The position numbers were made by a program, and so were the translations under genes. From Sediminibacterium sp. (GTDB lineage: Bacteria; Bacteroidota; Bacteroidia; Chitinophagales; Chitinophagaceae): 64,000 nucleotides of DNA. The number at the start of each line of letters is the position of its first letter. Position 1 is the first letter of the stretch. The notes beneath the pieces were generated by a model. It made no database searches. It was not told where the DNA came from and saw nothing but the letters and a program-made list of their open reading frames with translations. Shown here piece after piece: positions 28,656 to 38,100 of the stretch. Where the stretch lies: the NCBI GenBank assembly GCA_017537025.1, contig JAFWCB010000001.1, positions 83,198 through 147,197 of the forward strand, written 5' to 3'.

Positions 28656-29900
28656 ATGAAAAAAATTCTATTTTCATTGATGACTTATTGGTTGATCTTC
28701 CCGGCTGTGGGGAATTGCCAAGTTCTTACCGCAAGGCCATCTAACAACCCTGTATTGAATGGACCATTAATTGATGCGAAGGAGGTAGGTGATGGCCCTA
28801 TAGATTTTAGCAGAAAAGAAAATCGCGGAGAGCTTGGAGGAGGAAATTATGACAATAGCTTTTACAAACCTATTAATGGTAGTGGATTGATCAGTTATAA
28901 TGGATACTTATTATCTATTATTAAACCAACTGTAAAACTCAACAAAACAGCATTCCCAACAATAGGTAAGATTAAAATTATTGACGTAAGAACCGATCCT
29001 AATAAAGTTGGGTTTAAACCAATTGACTATACCGATAAAAGAAATGGTATTTTTTCTATTGCACTACAAGTAAATGGGGGATTACGTAAATGGCTACAGG
29101 ATAGTGTATTAGAACGGTTTATACAAACGGATAGTACCTGTAAGCGGCAATTAGTTTTAATGATTAATAAATGCTGGTTAACTAATGACGCGGAAAGTCG
29201 TTATACTGGTAGGCATTCTGTACTTACGCAATCATTACAATACGATATAACGTTGTATAGTTCATTGGGATATGGATATTTTCCACTTCAGCAAATAGAT
29301 GGTTCGTTTTCCAAACCCTATCAATCCAATGATAAGGAGTTTGCTTTATTTGATTCGCTTGCCCAGTTAATTTGTAAAGAAGTGAAGAAGTTAAATTTTT
29401 CTGAAGTAGAAAAGGAAGAGAAATTAGTTAGCATCCCTGATTTTAATACTTTTTATAATAGTCAGAAAAATTTACTCCGTAATATTTTAGCTCCGGCAAA
29501 AGGAATATACAATACGTATGAAGATTTCTTATTACAAAAAGTATTTAGTGACAGTGTAGAATTAATTAAAAAATATGATAATGTAGGGAGAGCCCCTTTG
29601 TATGCTTGTGAGCTTATGCAATTTAATAAACAGGATCCTGCATCTACCAGTAAGAGTTGGGGGTATTCTGATGGGAAAAATTTATATGTTAATATTGGGA
29701 ATGGTTTTTTTGTGCGGACGGTAAGATCGGATGGTAATTATGTTTTTTATGGATTGAATAATATGCTGGATGAGCGCATCAAATCCTCTATAAGTAGCGG
29801 GATTGTATTAGGCAACTCGAGTTTTGAAATCATCAAAGGCTATTCCCGGGTTACACCACTTACCTATGAATTAGATGCGTTAACTGGTAAGTTATATTAG
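28656..29900 (+). CDS. Secreted protein of unknown function
   Basis: I do not recognise this 414-residue protein. It has a signal peptide (MKKILFSLMTYWLIFPAVGN, cleavage before CQ) that could also be read as a lipobox, though GNCQ is weak. The body contains a Gly-rich stretch (KENRGELGGGNYDNSFYKPI) and mixed alpha/beta regions, with the paired cysteines SCK-like C in TDSTCKRQL and MINKCWL. It follows the dienelactone hydrolase gene at 11 bases and ends one base before the convergent proC. Confidence 0.75.
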   Translation: MKKILFSLMTYWLIFPAVGNCQVLTARPSNNPVLNGPLIDAKEVGDGPIDFSRKENRGELGGGNYDNSFYKPINGSGLISYNGYLLSIIKPTVKLNKTAFPTIGKIKIIDVRTDPNKVGFKPIDYTDKRNGIFSIALQVNGGLRKWLQDSVLERFIQTDSTCKRQLVLMINKCWLTNDAESRYTGRHSVLTQSLQYDITLYSSLGYGYFPLQQIDGSFSKPYQSNDKEFALFDSLAQLICKEVKKLNFSEVEKEEKLVSIPDFNTFYNSQKNLLRNILAPAKGIYNTYEDFLLQKVFSDSVELIKKYDNVGRAPLYACELMQFNKQDPASTSKSWGYSDGKNLYVNIGNGFFVRTVRSDGNYVFYGLNNMLDERIKSSISSGIVLGNSSFEIIKGYSRVTPLTYELDALTGKLY

Positions 29901-30698
29901 TTATAAGTCGCTTTTTATTTTCTTATAACTCGTTATGACGCCTTTAATAAGAGAGGAGCTAAAACCCTGATGTTCCATTTCGTTTAATCCGGCGATGGTG
30001 CAACCTTGCGGTGTGGTAACTTTATCTATTTCCTGTTCAGGATGTGTGTTCTTTTGAAGTAATAATTCAGCTGCTCCCTTTACCGTTTGTGCTGCTATCA
30101 ATGATGCGGTGGCGGCACTAAACCCTATTTCGATTCCTCCTTGGATATTGGCACGAATATAACGCATGGCATACGCGGTGCCGCAGGCACCAAGCACTGT
30201 TGCTGCATCCATCAGTTTTTCCTCTATAAAAACAGTTTTACCTAATTGATTGAATAATTGGATTACAAATGCAGTTTGCGTTTCGGATGCGTTACTACTA
30301 TTGATACAGGTCATACTTTGCTGAATAGCAATAGCGGTATTGGGCATAGCGCGGAAAATAGCAAATTGGTCTCCAACAATAGTTATAATATCGTTGATCC
30401 ATACTCCTGTAACCACACTTACTAGGACTTGTTTTTGTGGATTTAGGTAAGGTTTTATTTCGGTCAGGATATCTTTTATTTGAAAGGGTTTTACAGCTAG
30501 GATAATACAATCTGCATGCTTAACAGCATCGGTATTACTGCTTACTATATTTACTCCTTTGGCTGCGAGCGAAGCGAGCAGCGTTGTATTTCTTCTAGTT
30601 ACGGTAAGCTTCGCCGGATCAATAAACCCACTCGTAATAAGCCCTTCAGCCATTGCTGTACCTAAATTTCCTCCTCCAATAATAGTTATTGATTCCAT
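29901..30698 (-). CDS. proC: Pyrroline-5-carboxylate reductase
   Basis: Last step of proline synthesis, reducing 1-pyrroline-5-carboxylate with NAD(P)H. The 265-residue product shows the Rossmann motif IIGGGNLGTAMAEGLI, the CIILAVKPFQIKDIL block, and the C-terminal signature TPQGCTIAGLNEMEHQGFSS in the form seen in many P5CRs (TxxGGTT-like region is replaced by TPQGCTI). Length is normal. It is nine bases downstream of hldD on the minus strand. Confidence 0.93.
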   Translation of the reverse strand: MESITIIGGGNLGTAMAEGLITSGFIDPAKLTVTRRNTTLLASLAAKGVNIVSSNTDAVKHADCIILAVKPFQIKDILTEIKPYLNPQKQVLVSVVTGVWINDIITIVGDQFAIFRAMPNTAIAIQQSMTCINSSNASETQTAFVIQLFNQLGKTVFIEEKLMDAATVLGACGTAYAMRYIRANIQGGIEIGFSAATASLIAAQTVKGAAELLLQKNTHPEQEIDKVTTPQGCTIAGLNEMEHQGFSSSLIKGVITSYKKIKSDL

Positions 30699-30707
30699 GA
30701 CTTTTTA

Positions 30708-31709
30708 TTAATAGATCTTTTTATGCTGCGCCAAATAATTTCTCACATAATCTTCAACCCCATCTTCTAAACTATAAAATGGCTTTGTGTATCCGGCATT
30801 CCTTAATTTTTGCATTTTCGCTTCTGTAAAATATTGATATTTATCACGGATATCCAGTGGCATGTCTATGAACTCAATATTTGCTTGCTTATCTAATCCT
30901 GCAAAGCTCGCTTTCACTAGGTCAATAAATGATCTCGCTTTACCGGTACCGATATTGTACAATCCATTCTGATTTTCATTCCAGTTATTTTTTAACATCT
31001 CATCTAACATCCAAGCAATGATCTGAATGAGGTCTTTTACATACACAAAATCACGAAGCTGCTCCCCATCTTTAAATCCATCTTTATGGCTACGGAATAG
31101 TTTTACAACACCTGTTGTATTAATTTGATTAAAGGAATGCCAAATTACGCTGGCCATTCTTCCTTTGTGATATTCATTTGGACCATAAACATTAAAGAAT
31201 TTAAGGCCCGTCCATAATGGAGGGTGATTGACTTGCGCAACGGCCCATTTATCAAATTCGTTTTTGCTGATCCCATAAGCATTCAAAGGTTCTAACTCAA
31301 AAATTACTTCATGATTATCATCGTACCCTTTTGAGCCATCACCATAAGTAGCAGCGCTTGATGCATAGATAAATGGTATTTCATGTATCGTACAATAATT
31401 CCATAAATCTTGCGAATATTGAACATTCAATTCATCGTGAACAGCATAATCAAATTCTGTAGTATCGGTTCTAGCTCCCAAATGAATCATAGCGCTAATG
31501 ACCAGCTTTTTTTCATCTAGCCACTCTATCAGTGATTGTCGCTCTACAGCAGCAGTAAATTTTTTAGATTCCCAATTAACCCTTTTTTCTTCCACACCAA
31601 AGTCATCTACAATAATAATATTTTCGAAGCCATGCTCGTTCAACAATTGTACCATACAGCTACCAATAAAACCGGCTGCACCTGTAACAATAATTTGCTG
31701 CTCTTTCAT
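30708..31709 (-). CDS. hldD: ADP-L-glycero-D-manno-heptose 6-epimerase
   Basis: Epimerises ADP-D-glycero-D-manno-heptose for the LPS inner core. The 333-residue SDR enzyme has VTGAAGFIGSCMVQLLNEHG (NADP-binding GxxGxxG), YASSAATYGDGSKGYDD, the active-site Tyr and Lys in AYGISKNEFDKW, and FFNVYGPNEYHKGRMASVIW. These match HldD rather than generic epimerases. It overlaps purL by one base, so the two are translationally coupled. Confidence 0.92.
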   Translation of the reverse strand: MKEQQIIVTGAAGFIGSCMVQLLNEHGFENIIIVDDFGVEEKRVNWESKKFTAAVERQSLIEWLDEKKLVISAMIHLGARTDTTEFDYAVHDELNVQYSQDLWNYCTIHEIPFIYASSAATYGDGSKGYDDNHEVIFELEPLNAYGISKNEFDKWAVAQVNHPPLWTGLKFFNVYGPNEYHKGRMASVIWHSFNQINTTGVVKLFRSHKDGFKDGEQLRDFVYVKDLIQIIAWMLDEMLKNNWNENQNGLYNIGTGKARSFIDLVKASFAGLDKQANIEFIDMPLDIRDKYQYFTEAKMQKLRNAGYTKPFYSLEDGVEDYVRNYLAQHKKIY

Positions 31710-33922
31710 TATCCAATTATTTTTTCTATCGCTGTGTCATATAGATTCTTCCAGTCAGCTATATCTCCCCATTCTTCTCCTTGTATTGTTAATTTTGAAT
31801 CGGTAACAATACCAAGATGTAAATACGGAATATCCATGGTTTCGCAAGCGTTAACGAATAGGTCCTGCTTTCCTTCAGCTACTGATACTACAACCCTTCC
31901 TTGGGCTTCACCAAACCAAAAAGCGTCGTTACGAATCGAATACGCAGCGTTTACTAAAAATCCTTTATTACCTGCAAACGCACTCTCTAATAATGTAATA
32001 ACCAATCCACCTTCACTAATATCATGAGCACTTTGTAATAACCCTTGTTGTATAAAACTACTTACCGCCTGTTGTAAAGCGAACTCTTCGTCCAAATTAA
32101 AATAAGGTACCGGAGAATAGGTAACTTGCTTTAATTTATGAAGGTACTCGCTGGCATGAATATCATTATGAATGCTACCCAACACAAAAATCACATCTCC
32201 TTTTTCTTTAAAATGTAAAGTCATTGCTTTTGTAGGATCATCTAATATACCAACCATACCTATAGTAGGTGTTGGATAAACCGGCCCATCAGGGTTTTGG
32301 TTATAGAAACTAACATTACCTCCGGTAACAGGTGTATTAAATTTTTTACAAGCATCGCCCATACCGGTAACGGCATGTACAAATTGATAATACACTTCCG
32401 GATCGTAGGGATTACCAAAATTCAGACAGTTGGTAACGCCTATAGGTTCCCCGCCACTACAAACAATATTCCGTGATGCCTCTGCAACTGCTATCATACC
32501 GCCAATATAAGGATTGGCATATACATATCTGCTATTACAATCTACGGTTACTGCCAATGCTTTACCTGTTCCTTTTGCTAAAATTATAGCAGCGTCACTT
32601 GGATTATTAGTACTGGTATTAGCTGCACCTACCATGCTATCATACTGTGTGTAAACCCATCTTTTACTAGCGATATTTGGCAGTTGAATAAGTTGTTCGG
32701 CAACATCTCTTATTTGCGAAACATCTTCAATATCTGTAATACTATCTTGTACAAATGCATTGATTTTTTCGAAGTAAGCAGGCTCTTTGTATTCACGTGT
32801 ATACTGAGGAGCACCTCCACCCAGTACTAATTCGTAAGCTGGTATAGAAGCTTCTAGAACGCCATGCATGTAAAAATTAAGAATACCATCATCGGTTACA
32901 TATCCTATAGTGCTAGCACTTAAATCCCATTTTTCGAATACGGCCGCAACTTCTGCTTCTCTTCCTTTCTCAACAACCATTAACATGCGTTCCTGACTTT
33001 CACTGAGCAGTAGCTCCCAGGCTTTCATATTTTGCTGACGTGTAGGCACTTTTTCTAAGTCAATATGCATACCCACTTCTCCTTTGGCACTCATTTCAGC
33101 GGTACTGCAAATAATACCTGCCGCACCCATATCTTGCATACCTACCACAGCTCCTGTTGATAATACTTCCAAACAGGCTTCTAATAATTTTTTTTCTTGA
33201 AAAGGATCTCCTACTTGTACAGCAGGTAGTTCTTGCACACTATCGTGAGTAATATCGGCGCTCGCAAAGCTCGCGCCGCCAATACCATCTTTACCGGTAG
33301 CACTCCCAACATAAATTACCGGATTGCCTTTCCCTTTGGCGGTAGCGCTTACCATTTTACTCGCCTCCATGATACCTACACTCATCGCGTTTACCAAAGG
33401 ATTGGTATGATAACACTCTTCAAAATATACTTCACCGCCAACAGTAGGTACCCCAAAACAATTTCCGTAATGACCAATACCTTTTACTACACCCGATAAT
33501 AAATGTTGCGTTTTTTTATCTTCCAGTTTACCAAATCGTAAACTGTTCAGTGAAGCAATGGGCCTTGCCCCCATGGTAAAAATATCTCGTTGAATTCCCC
33601 CCACGCCTGTAGCAGCTCCTTGAAATGGCTCAATAGCGCTGGGATGGTTATGGCTTTCTATCTTAAAAACAACACCAAAGCCATTTCCCATATCCATTAA
33701 CCCCGCATTCTCCTCGCCAGCTGCTACCAACATTCTGCCCCCACTTCTTGGTAATGTTTTAAGCCATTTAATGGAGTTTTTATAGCTACAGTGCTCACTC
33801 CACATACCGCTAAAAGCACAGAGCTCTGTGAAGTTAGGGGTACGATTGAGTTTGGCACAAATAAGATCGAATTCTTCGGTAGTTAGGCGAAGTTGCTGGG
33901 CTGTTTTTGCGGTGATTTCCAT
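31709..33922 (-). CDS. purL: Phosphoribosylformylglycinamidine synthase subunit PurL
   Basis: ATP-dependent synthetase of the fourth step of purine synthesis, small multi-subunit type that needs PurS and PurQ. The 737-residue product has FSGMWSEHCSYKNSIKWLKT, KIESHNHPSAIEPFQGAATG and GGIQRDIFTMGARPIA, the core active-site blocks, and DMGAAGIICSTAEMSAKGEV later. There is no C-terminal glutaminase domain. A TACCTTCG sequence (33930-33937, minus strand), one mismatch from the -7 box, may be its promoter. Confidence 0.96.
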   Translation of the reverse strand: MEITAKTAQQLRLTTEEFDLICAKLNRTPNFTELCAFSGMWSEHCSYKNSIKWLKTLPRSGGRMLVAAGEENAGLMDMGNGFGVVFKIESHNHPSAIEPFQGAATGVGGIQRDIFTMGARPIASLNSLRFGKLEDKKTQHLLSGVVKGIGHYGNCFGVPTVGGEVYFEECYHTNPLVNAMSVGIMEASKMVSATAKGKGNPVIYVGSATGKDGIGGASFASADITHDSVQELPAVQVGDPFQEKKLLEACLEVLSTGAVVGMQDMGAAGIICSTAEMSAKGEVGMHIDLEKVPTRQQNMKAWELLLSESQERMLMVVEKGREAEVAAVFEKWDLSASTIGYVTDDGILNFYMHGVLEASIPAYELVLGGGAPQYTREYKEPAYFEKINAFVQDSITDIEDVSQIRDVAEQLIQLPNIASKRWVYTQYDSMVGAANTSTNNPSDAAIILAKGTGKALAVTVDCNSRYVYANPYIGGMIAVAEASRNIVCSGGEPIGVTNCLNFGNPYDPEVYYQFVHAVTGMGDACKKFNTPVTGGNVSFYNQNPDGPVYPTPTIGMVGILDDPTKAMTLHFKEKGDVIFVLGSIHNDIHASEYLHKLKQVTYSPVPYFNLDEEFALQQAVSSFIQQGLLQSAHDISEGGLVITLLESAFAGNKGFLVNAAYSIRNDAFWFGEAQGRVVVSVAEGKQDLFVNACETMDIPYLHLGIVTDSKLTIQGEEWGDIADWKNLYDTAIEKIIG

Positions 33923-33952
33923 ATCGCCGCGAAGGTATGAAACTACTGTTAA

Positions 33953-34675
33953 TTAAATCTTAGTTACTGTTCCACTACCGCCAATATGTTTTACCACATC
34001 TGTAGCATTCCCTTTATATTGTACATCACCACTCCCACTTATCTTAACATCCAATGATTTATCACTATGTACCCTGCTGTTTCCACTACCACTGATAGAT
34101 ACTTTCACATCATTGGCAACCAAATTTTCGCAACGCGCATTTCCACTACCGCTAATATGAACATCAACCTCATCTCCCTTGCCTTGTAAAATAATCTTTC
34201 CACTACCGGAAATAGATACTTCAGAAGACCTGATTCTGTCGAATGCAACGTCTATATCTCCACTTCCGGAAACCCTAAATTCAGTTTTACCATCATTGCC
34301 AAAATCACCAGATCCGGATATATTGCCACTACCTGATAAGGAAAGTCTCGACAACTTCGTTAACGGTACATATACCGTTATTTTCTTTCTGTGACTAACA
34401 TTTATATTCTTTCTAAATTTTATCACAAGTACATCGTTTTCAACCTTTGTTTCTATATATTCCAATAAATTCTCCTCCCCTTCAATTTTTATAGCACCCG
34501 GCTTGCCAAATTTCAGGGCTACATCGAACGACCCTGAACTGCTCACACCCGAATAAGTTCCAACAGATCTTTCCTCTGTTTTAATATTACCATTACCATT
34601 TACGCGCTCGCCCCACCATTGTGCACAAGCTGAAATAGCTACAATTGAAAAGAAAAAAACAAATAACTTTTTCAT
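33953..34675 (-). CDS. DUF2807 (putative auto-transporter adhesin head GIN) lipoprotein
   Basis: The start was set at MKKLFVFFFSIVAISACAQW (240 residues), which gives a lipoprotein signal with lipobox ISAC; seven extra residues in the longer frame precede it. The body is a repetitive beta-helix with many SGSG units (GSGNISGSGDFG, VSGSGDIDVAFDR, ISGSGKIILQGKG, ISGSGNARCENL), the hallmark of the DUF2807 head-GIN family. These are surface or periplasmic proteins of unclear role. A 290-base gap follows before the next gene on the plus strand, with no gene seen in it. Confidence 0.85.
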   Translation of the reverse strand: MKKLFVFFFSIVAISACAQWWGERVNGNGNIKTEERSVGTYSGVSSSGSFDVALKFGKPGAIKIEGEENLLEYIETKVENDVLVIKFRKNINVSHRKKITVYVPLTKLSRLSLSGSGNISGSGDFGNDGKTEFRVSGSGDIDVAFDRIRSSEVSISGSGKIILQGKGDEVDVHISGSGNARCENLVANDVKVSISGSGNSRVHSDKSLDVKISGSGDVQYKGNATDVVKHIGGSGTVTKI

Positions 34676-34966
34676 GCGATTAATTTTAGTAATCATGTAA
34701 CGTGCATTTTACGCAAAAGTTACATTCTTTTTTTTATACCAACCCGCTTGTATTTTGATTCCTCGGTTAATTTCCGGCTGTTGAATTAAATGCCTGTAAA
34801 TGAATCAGTTAAGTTTAGAAACAATACTTATCGGCAGATACCAAAAACCTACCCGATTTCGTTATGTATAAGGCTGTAAGGAACTTTAGGAGTAAATATT
34901 CAAAGGCAAGCTATTTAGTCCTGACCCTTCAGTGAACAATTATTCATGTTTACTTAATAGGAATCT

Positions 34967-37450
34967 ATGCTAAATAAATATACACGCAATCTGAGTCTCT
35001 TCGTATTACTCTTTACTGCCATCTGCACAGATGCTCAATACCAGTACTTAGGGGGATTCAATAATCAGGGCTACCCTTCTTATTTGGTTACACCCCGCGA
35101 CACAGTTAGTGTATCATTTCGAAATAAAATTGCGGCCACCCTACCGGAATCGAGATCTGTTCCGGTATATAATCCTTTGTTAGTAGCGGATGCCAGAACA
35201 GAAACCATACAGGTAAATTGCAATTCTGATGTATGGATTTCTTTTGTAGATGAAGGGGCTTCTTTTTTAAATGCGCTCGGTTACTATACTTTTAGTTTAG
35301 ACACACCATTAACCGCTGCGCCTAATCCGAACAAAATAAAAATCATTTTCCCGAACGCATCAAAATCCGGTTCTGGTGGTGCTTTTGAACCGGGAGATAA
35401 AGTATACCTAGGGAATTTTCCTGCAAGAACTGGAATTGGATTTGTACTAATGGCCGATGGATGGAATGGAACCGTTGTTACACCTGGCAGATGGACGCTT
35501 TATTCAAATGCTGCATTCAATCCAGAATCGGATTCTACTTTGAAAAAACATACTGTAATTCTCAAAGACACAGTTAATAATCGGCTTGTGATAGGTTTTG
35601 AGGATATTCGAAGAGACAATCCGGCATGTGATAATGATTTTAATGATGTACTATTTTTTGCTACTGTTTCTCCCGTTAATTGTGTAAATAAATTAGATAG
35701 TATCCCCATTCTTACAGATGATGGCCATATTGCCTTTTCAGGAAATACGGGCGGCTTGGAGAGTAAAGGATTAGGTGATAAAATAGCAAAGCGTGTTTTT
35801 AATAAAGCAAAAGCAGGCCTAAATGGAGATATTGATTATAAAAATTTCAAATTAGTATCTGCAGAAAATGGGAACATCCGATCCAACAGTGTTTCAGGTG
35901 GATTACAACTTTCTGCAATTATGCCAACTCAGATTTTAGATCAAGGTTATACAGCTTATATAACTACGCCAACAGATATACCAAGTATTACTAACGCGAA
36001 AGAGGTAAGGTCTATCGACTTTGTTCAATCTGGTATTTGTAAAGCTGTGGCTTTTGCAACAAAAACATTGGGCGTAATGTATGATCATACCAAGCCCATT
36101 TGTGATAGATTAAAAGGCGCCTCCTTATTGGCTATGGATAATTTCAACCTGAAAGGGTTGAATTTTGTTCGATATACCTTGCAACAAGAAGCCGGTAATA
36201 TTGAATATGCCATGAGTTTTACCATCGGTAAGAAGGCAGGGCGGAACAGTTTCTCCTTCCAATCAAACTGGCTAAATAAAGATTATGTTACAGAAGATAC
36301 CCTCATTAATTATCAGGTTTGGGGAATCGCTCCCTATTTGTGTGTAGACATGACATTGGATATTCTGGATAAATTGAATGTTATGATGCCGGTTACTCAA
36401 AATACACCCAGCGCTGTTTTACCAAAAACATATATTATAAACGGAAACAGAAATGGATCTGTACTCAGTATGACGATTGCCAATGAAACGAATGCCACTA
36501 GCGGGTATTTTGAAGTAGAAGAAAGAGCCACTGAAATCGCCTCTTCAAAAACAGTAAGAATTGTACCATTTAGCATGAAGAGTTCAGCTAAAACAGCGGT
36601 TTCCTTTCCAATGTCAGACGCTTTTGAAAGTAATATCGCAATGTATGTTGGAGGTAAATTACAAGATGTAGTGTATATGAGTGACGGAACATGGGCTTTA
36701 GACTTTGATAGTACTAAAACCATCATTAAAAATTATAGTGTAACAAATGACTCGGCAAGGCTTCCGGCAGATGAATACCCCGTTTTCAGAAATATCCAGG
36801 TAACTGCTAATACGAATGATTATGTAACAGCATACAAAGTATTGAGAGGTGCAGGGGCCCTTCAAAACCTTAGTGATTATAAAACAATTAGTTTCAAAGC
36901 AAAAGCTAACGGCAATCTGCGTATTACATTAGTAAAAAATAGTATCACGGATTTTGCTAAACAATACAAAATATTGGTTCCTATTAGTACAGAATTAAAA
37001 TCCTATGCGATAAGTTTAAGTGATTTTATATCGGCTGGAAATAACCAACCAATTAATGCGAACGATATTACAACTATTGTTTTCTCCTTTGAAGCTACAG
37101 GTGGTGTGCAAACCACTATCGATGCAACTATTTCTTCCGTTGCTTTCTCAAAAAAGAGCAAGGAGTTTCTTTCGAATCTCCTAGAGCAACAATTACATGT
37201 ATATCCGAATCCGGTAAGGAGCGGAGGAACTGCCTATGCTGCTTTTAAGAGTACAGAAAATACTAATGTAACCGTGAAATTAATTGAAACAGCAACCGGT
37301 AAAATTGTACAAACGCAACAAGCCAATGCGATTAAAGGAGACAACATGATCCCTATTAAACTTGGCAAGTTGGCTACTCCTACGTTGATCTCCGTAGTAG
37401 TGGAAGGTTCGGGAATTAAGCTAAAGCCGGCTAAAATAATTACAAATTAA
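34967..37450 (+). CDS. T9SS protein with DUF4114-like domain and shared C-terminal module
   Basis: The 827-residue product has a signal peptide (SLFVLLFTAICTDAQYQY), a DUF4114-like calcium-type domain near residues 60-235 with the acidic motif CDNDFNDVLFFATV, and, from residue 262 (GGLESKGLGDKIAKRV), a module of about 566 residues. This module is clearly homologous, over its full length, to residues 830-1394 of the protein at 42240-46424. It includes the identical blocks [14 protein letters not shown] and QSNWLNKDY. The protein ends with a sorting domain (HVYPNPVRSGGTAYAAFK). It probably acts at the cell surface. Its stop overlaps the convergent response regulator by 11 bases. Confidence 0.85.
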   Translation: MLNKYTRNLSLFVLLFTAICTDAQYQYLGGFNNQGYPSYLVTPRDTVSVSFRNKIAATLPESRSVPVYNPLLVADARTETIQVNCNSDVWISFVDEGASFLNALGYYTFSLDTPLTAAPNPNKIKIIFPNASKSGSGGAFEPGDKVYLGNFPARTGIGFVLMADGWNGTVVTPGRWTLYSNAAFNPESDSTLKKHTVILKDTVNNRLVIGFEDIRRDNPACDNDFNDVLFFATVSPVNCVNKLDSIPILTDDGHIAFSGNTGGLESKGLGDKIAKRVFNKAKAGLNGDIDYKNFKLVSAENGNIRSNSVSGGLQLSAIMPTQILDQGYTAYITTPTDIPSITNAKEVRSIDFVQSGICKAVAFATKTLGVMYDHTKPICDRLKGASLLAMDNFNLKGLNFVRYTLQQEAGNIEYAMSFTIGKKAGRNSFSFQSNWLNKDYVTEDTLINYQVWGIAPYLCVDMTLDILDKLNVMMPVTQNTPSAVLPKTYIINGNRNGSVLSMTIANETNATSGYFEVEERATEIASSKTVRIVPFSMKSSAKTAVSFPMSDAFESNIAMYVGGKLQDVVYMSDGTWALDFDSTKTIIKNYSVTNDSARLPADEYPVFRNIQVTANTNDYVTAYKVLRGAGALQNLSDYKTISFKAKANGNLRITLVKNSITDFAKQYKILVPISTELKSYAISLSDFISAGNNQPINANDITTIVFSFEATGGVQTTIDATISSVAFSKKSKEFLSNLLEQQLHVYPNPVRSGGTAYAAFKSTENTNVTVKLIETATGKIVQTQQANAIKGDNMIPIKLGKLATPTLISVVVEGSGIKLKPAKIITN

Positions 37451-38078
37451 ACTCGATCATAAACTTAACCAAAGCAGCAGGTGAATTGAGTTTAAGTTTT
37501 TGCATGATATTCTTACGATGCGTTTCTACTGTGTAAATACTCAAATGTAGTTTTTCGGCTATTTGCTGATTTGTATAGGTTTGTTTCAGGTACAAAAGAA
37601 TTTCTTTTTCTCTTTTTGTGAGATCATATTTTCGCAGGAAAGCATCTAATTTTTTAAATGCATCATCATAATTTATTTCCTTTTGTACACTAAAATAAGA
37701 TTTCCCGGAATATACCTCCATAATGGCATGATGGAGTTCTGCTTTACTGCTACTTTTTAAAATATATCCATCGGCTCCTGCTGATTTGGCTTCTTGTACA
37801 ACCTTCTCATCACTATAGGCCGAAAGCATCAATACTTTCACAGCACCAAAAGATTGCTTGATATATTTGATTGTTTCCAGCCCATTCAAATTGGGCATAT
37901 TTACGTCTAATAAAATCAAATCGGTAGGCACATGTTGTGTTAGCAAATACAAAAGCTGCTTACCATCGTTTGCAATACCACTAATATTAAATTTCTCTTC
38001 TCCCCCGAGAATCATTTTCATCCCCTCCACAAATAGCGGATGATCGTCGGCAATCATTAAATTAATTTTTACATCCAT
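37440..38078 (-). CDS. LuxR/NarL-type response regulator (orphan)
   Basis: The start was set at MDVKINLMIADDHPLFVEGM (212 residues), a standard receiver start; the longer frame adds 19 unrelated residues. The receiver domain shows the acidic pair ADDH, the phospho-acceptor Asp in LILLDVNMPNL, Ser in MLSAYSD and Lys in GYILKSSS. The C-terminal HTH is LTKREKEILLYLKQTYTNQQ followed by IAEKLHLSIYTVETHRKNIM. No histidine kinase gene is nearby. It lies 22 bases after the amine-oxidase-like gene on the same strand, so it may be the last gene of that operon. Confidence 0.93.
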   Translation of the reverse strand: MDVKINLMIADDHPLFVEGMKMILGGEEKFNISGIANDGKQLLYLLTQHVPTDLILLDVNMPNLNGLETIKYIKQSFGAVKVLMLSAYSDEKVVQEAKSAGADGYILKSSSKAELHHAIMEVYSGKSYFSVQKEINYDDAFKKLDAFLRKYDLTKREKEILLYLKQTYTNQQIAEKLHLSIYTVETHRKNIMQKLKLNSPAALVKFMIEFNL

Positions 38079-38100
38079 AGTCTTGTCGCCTAAATATACA

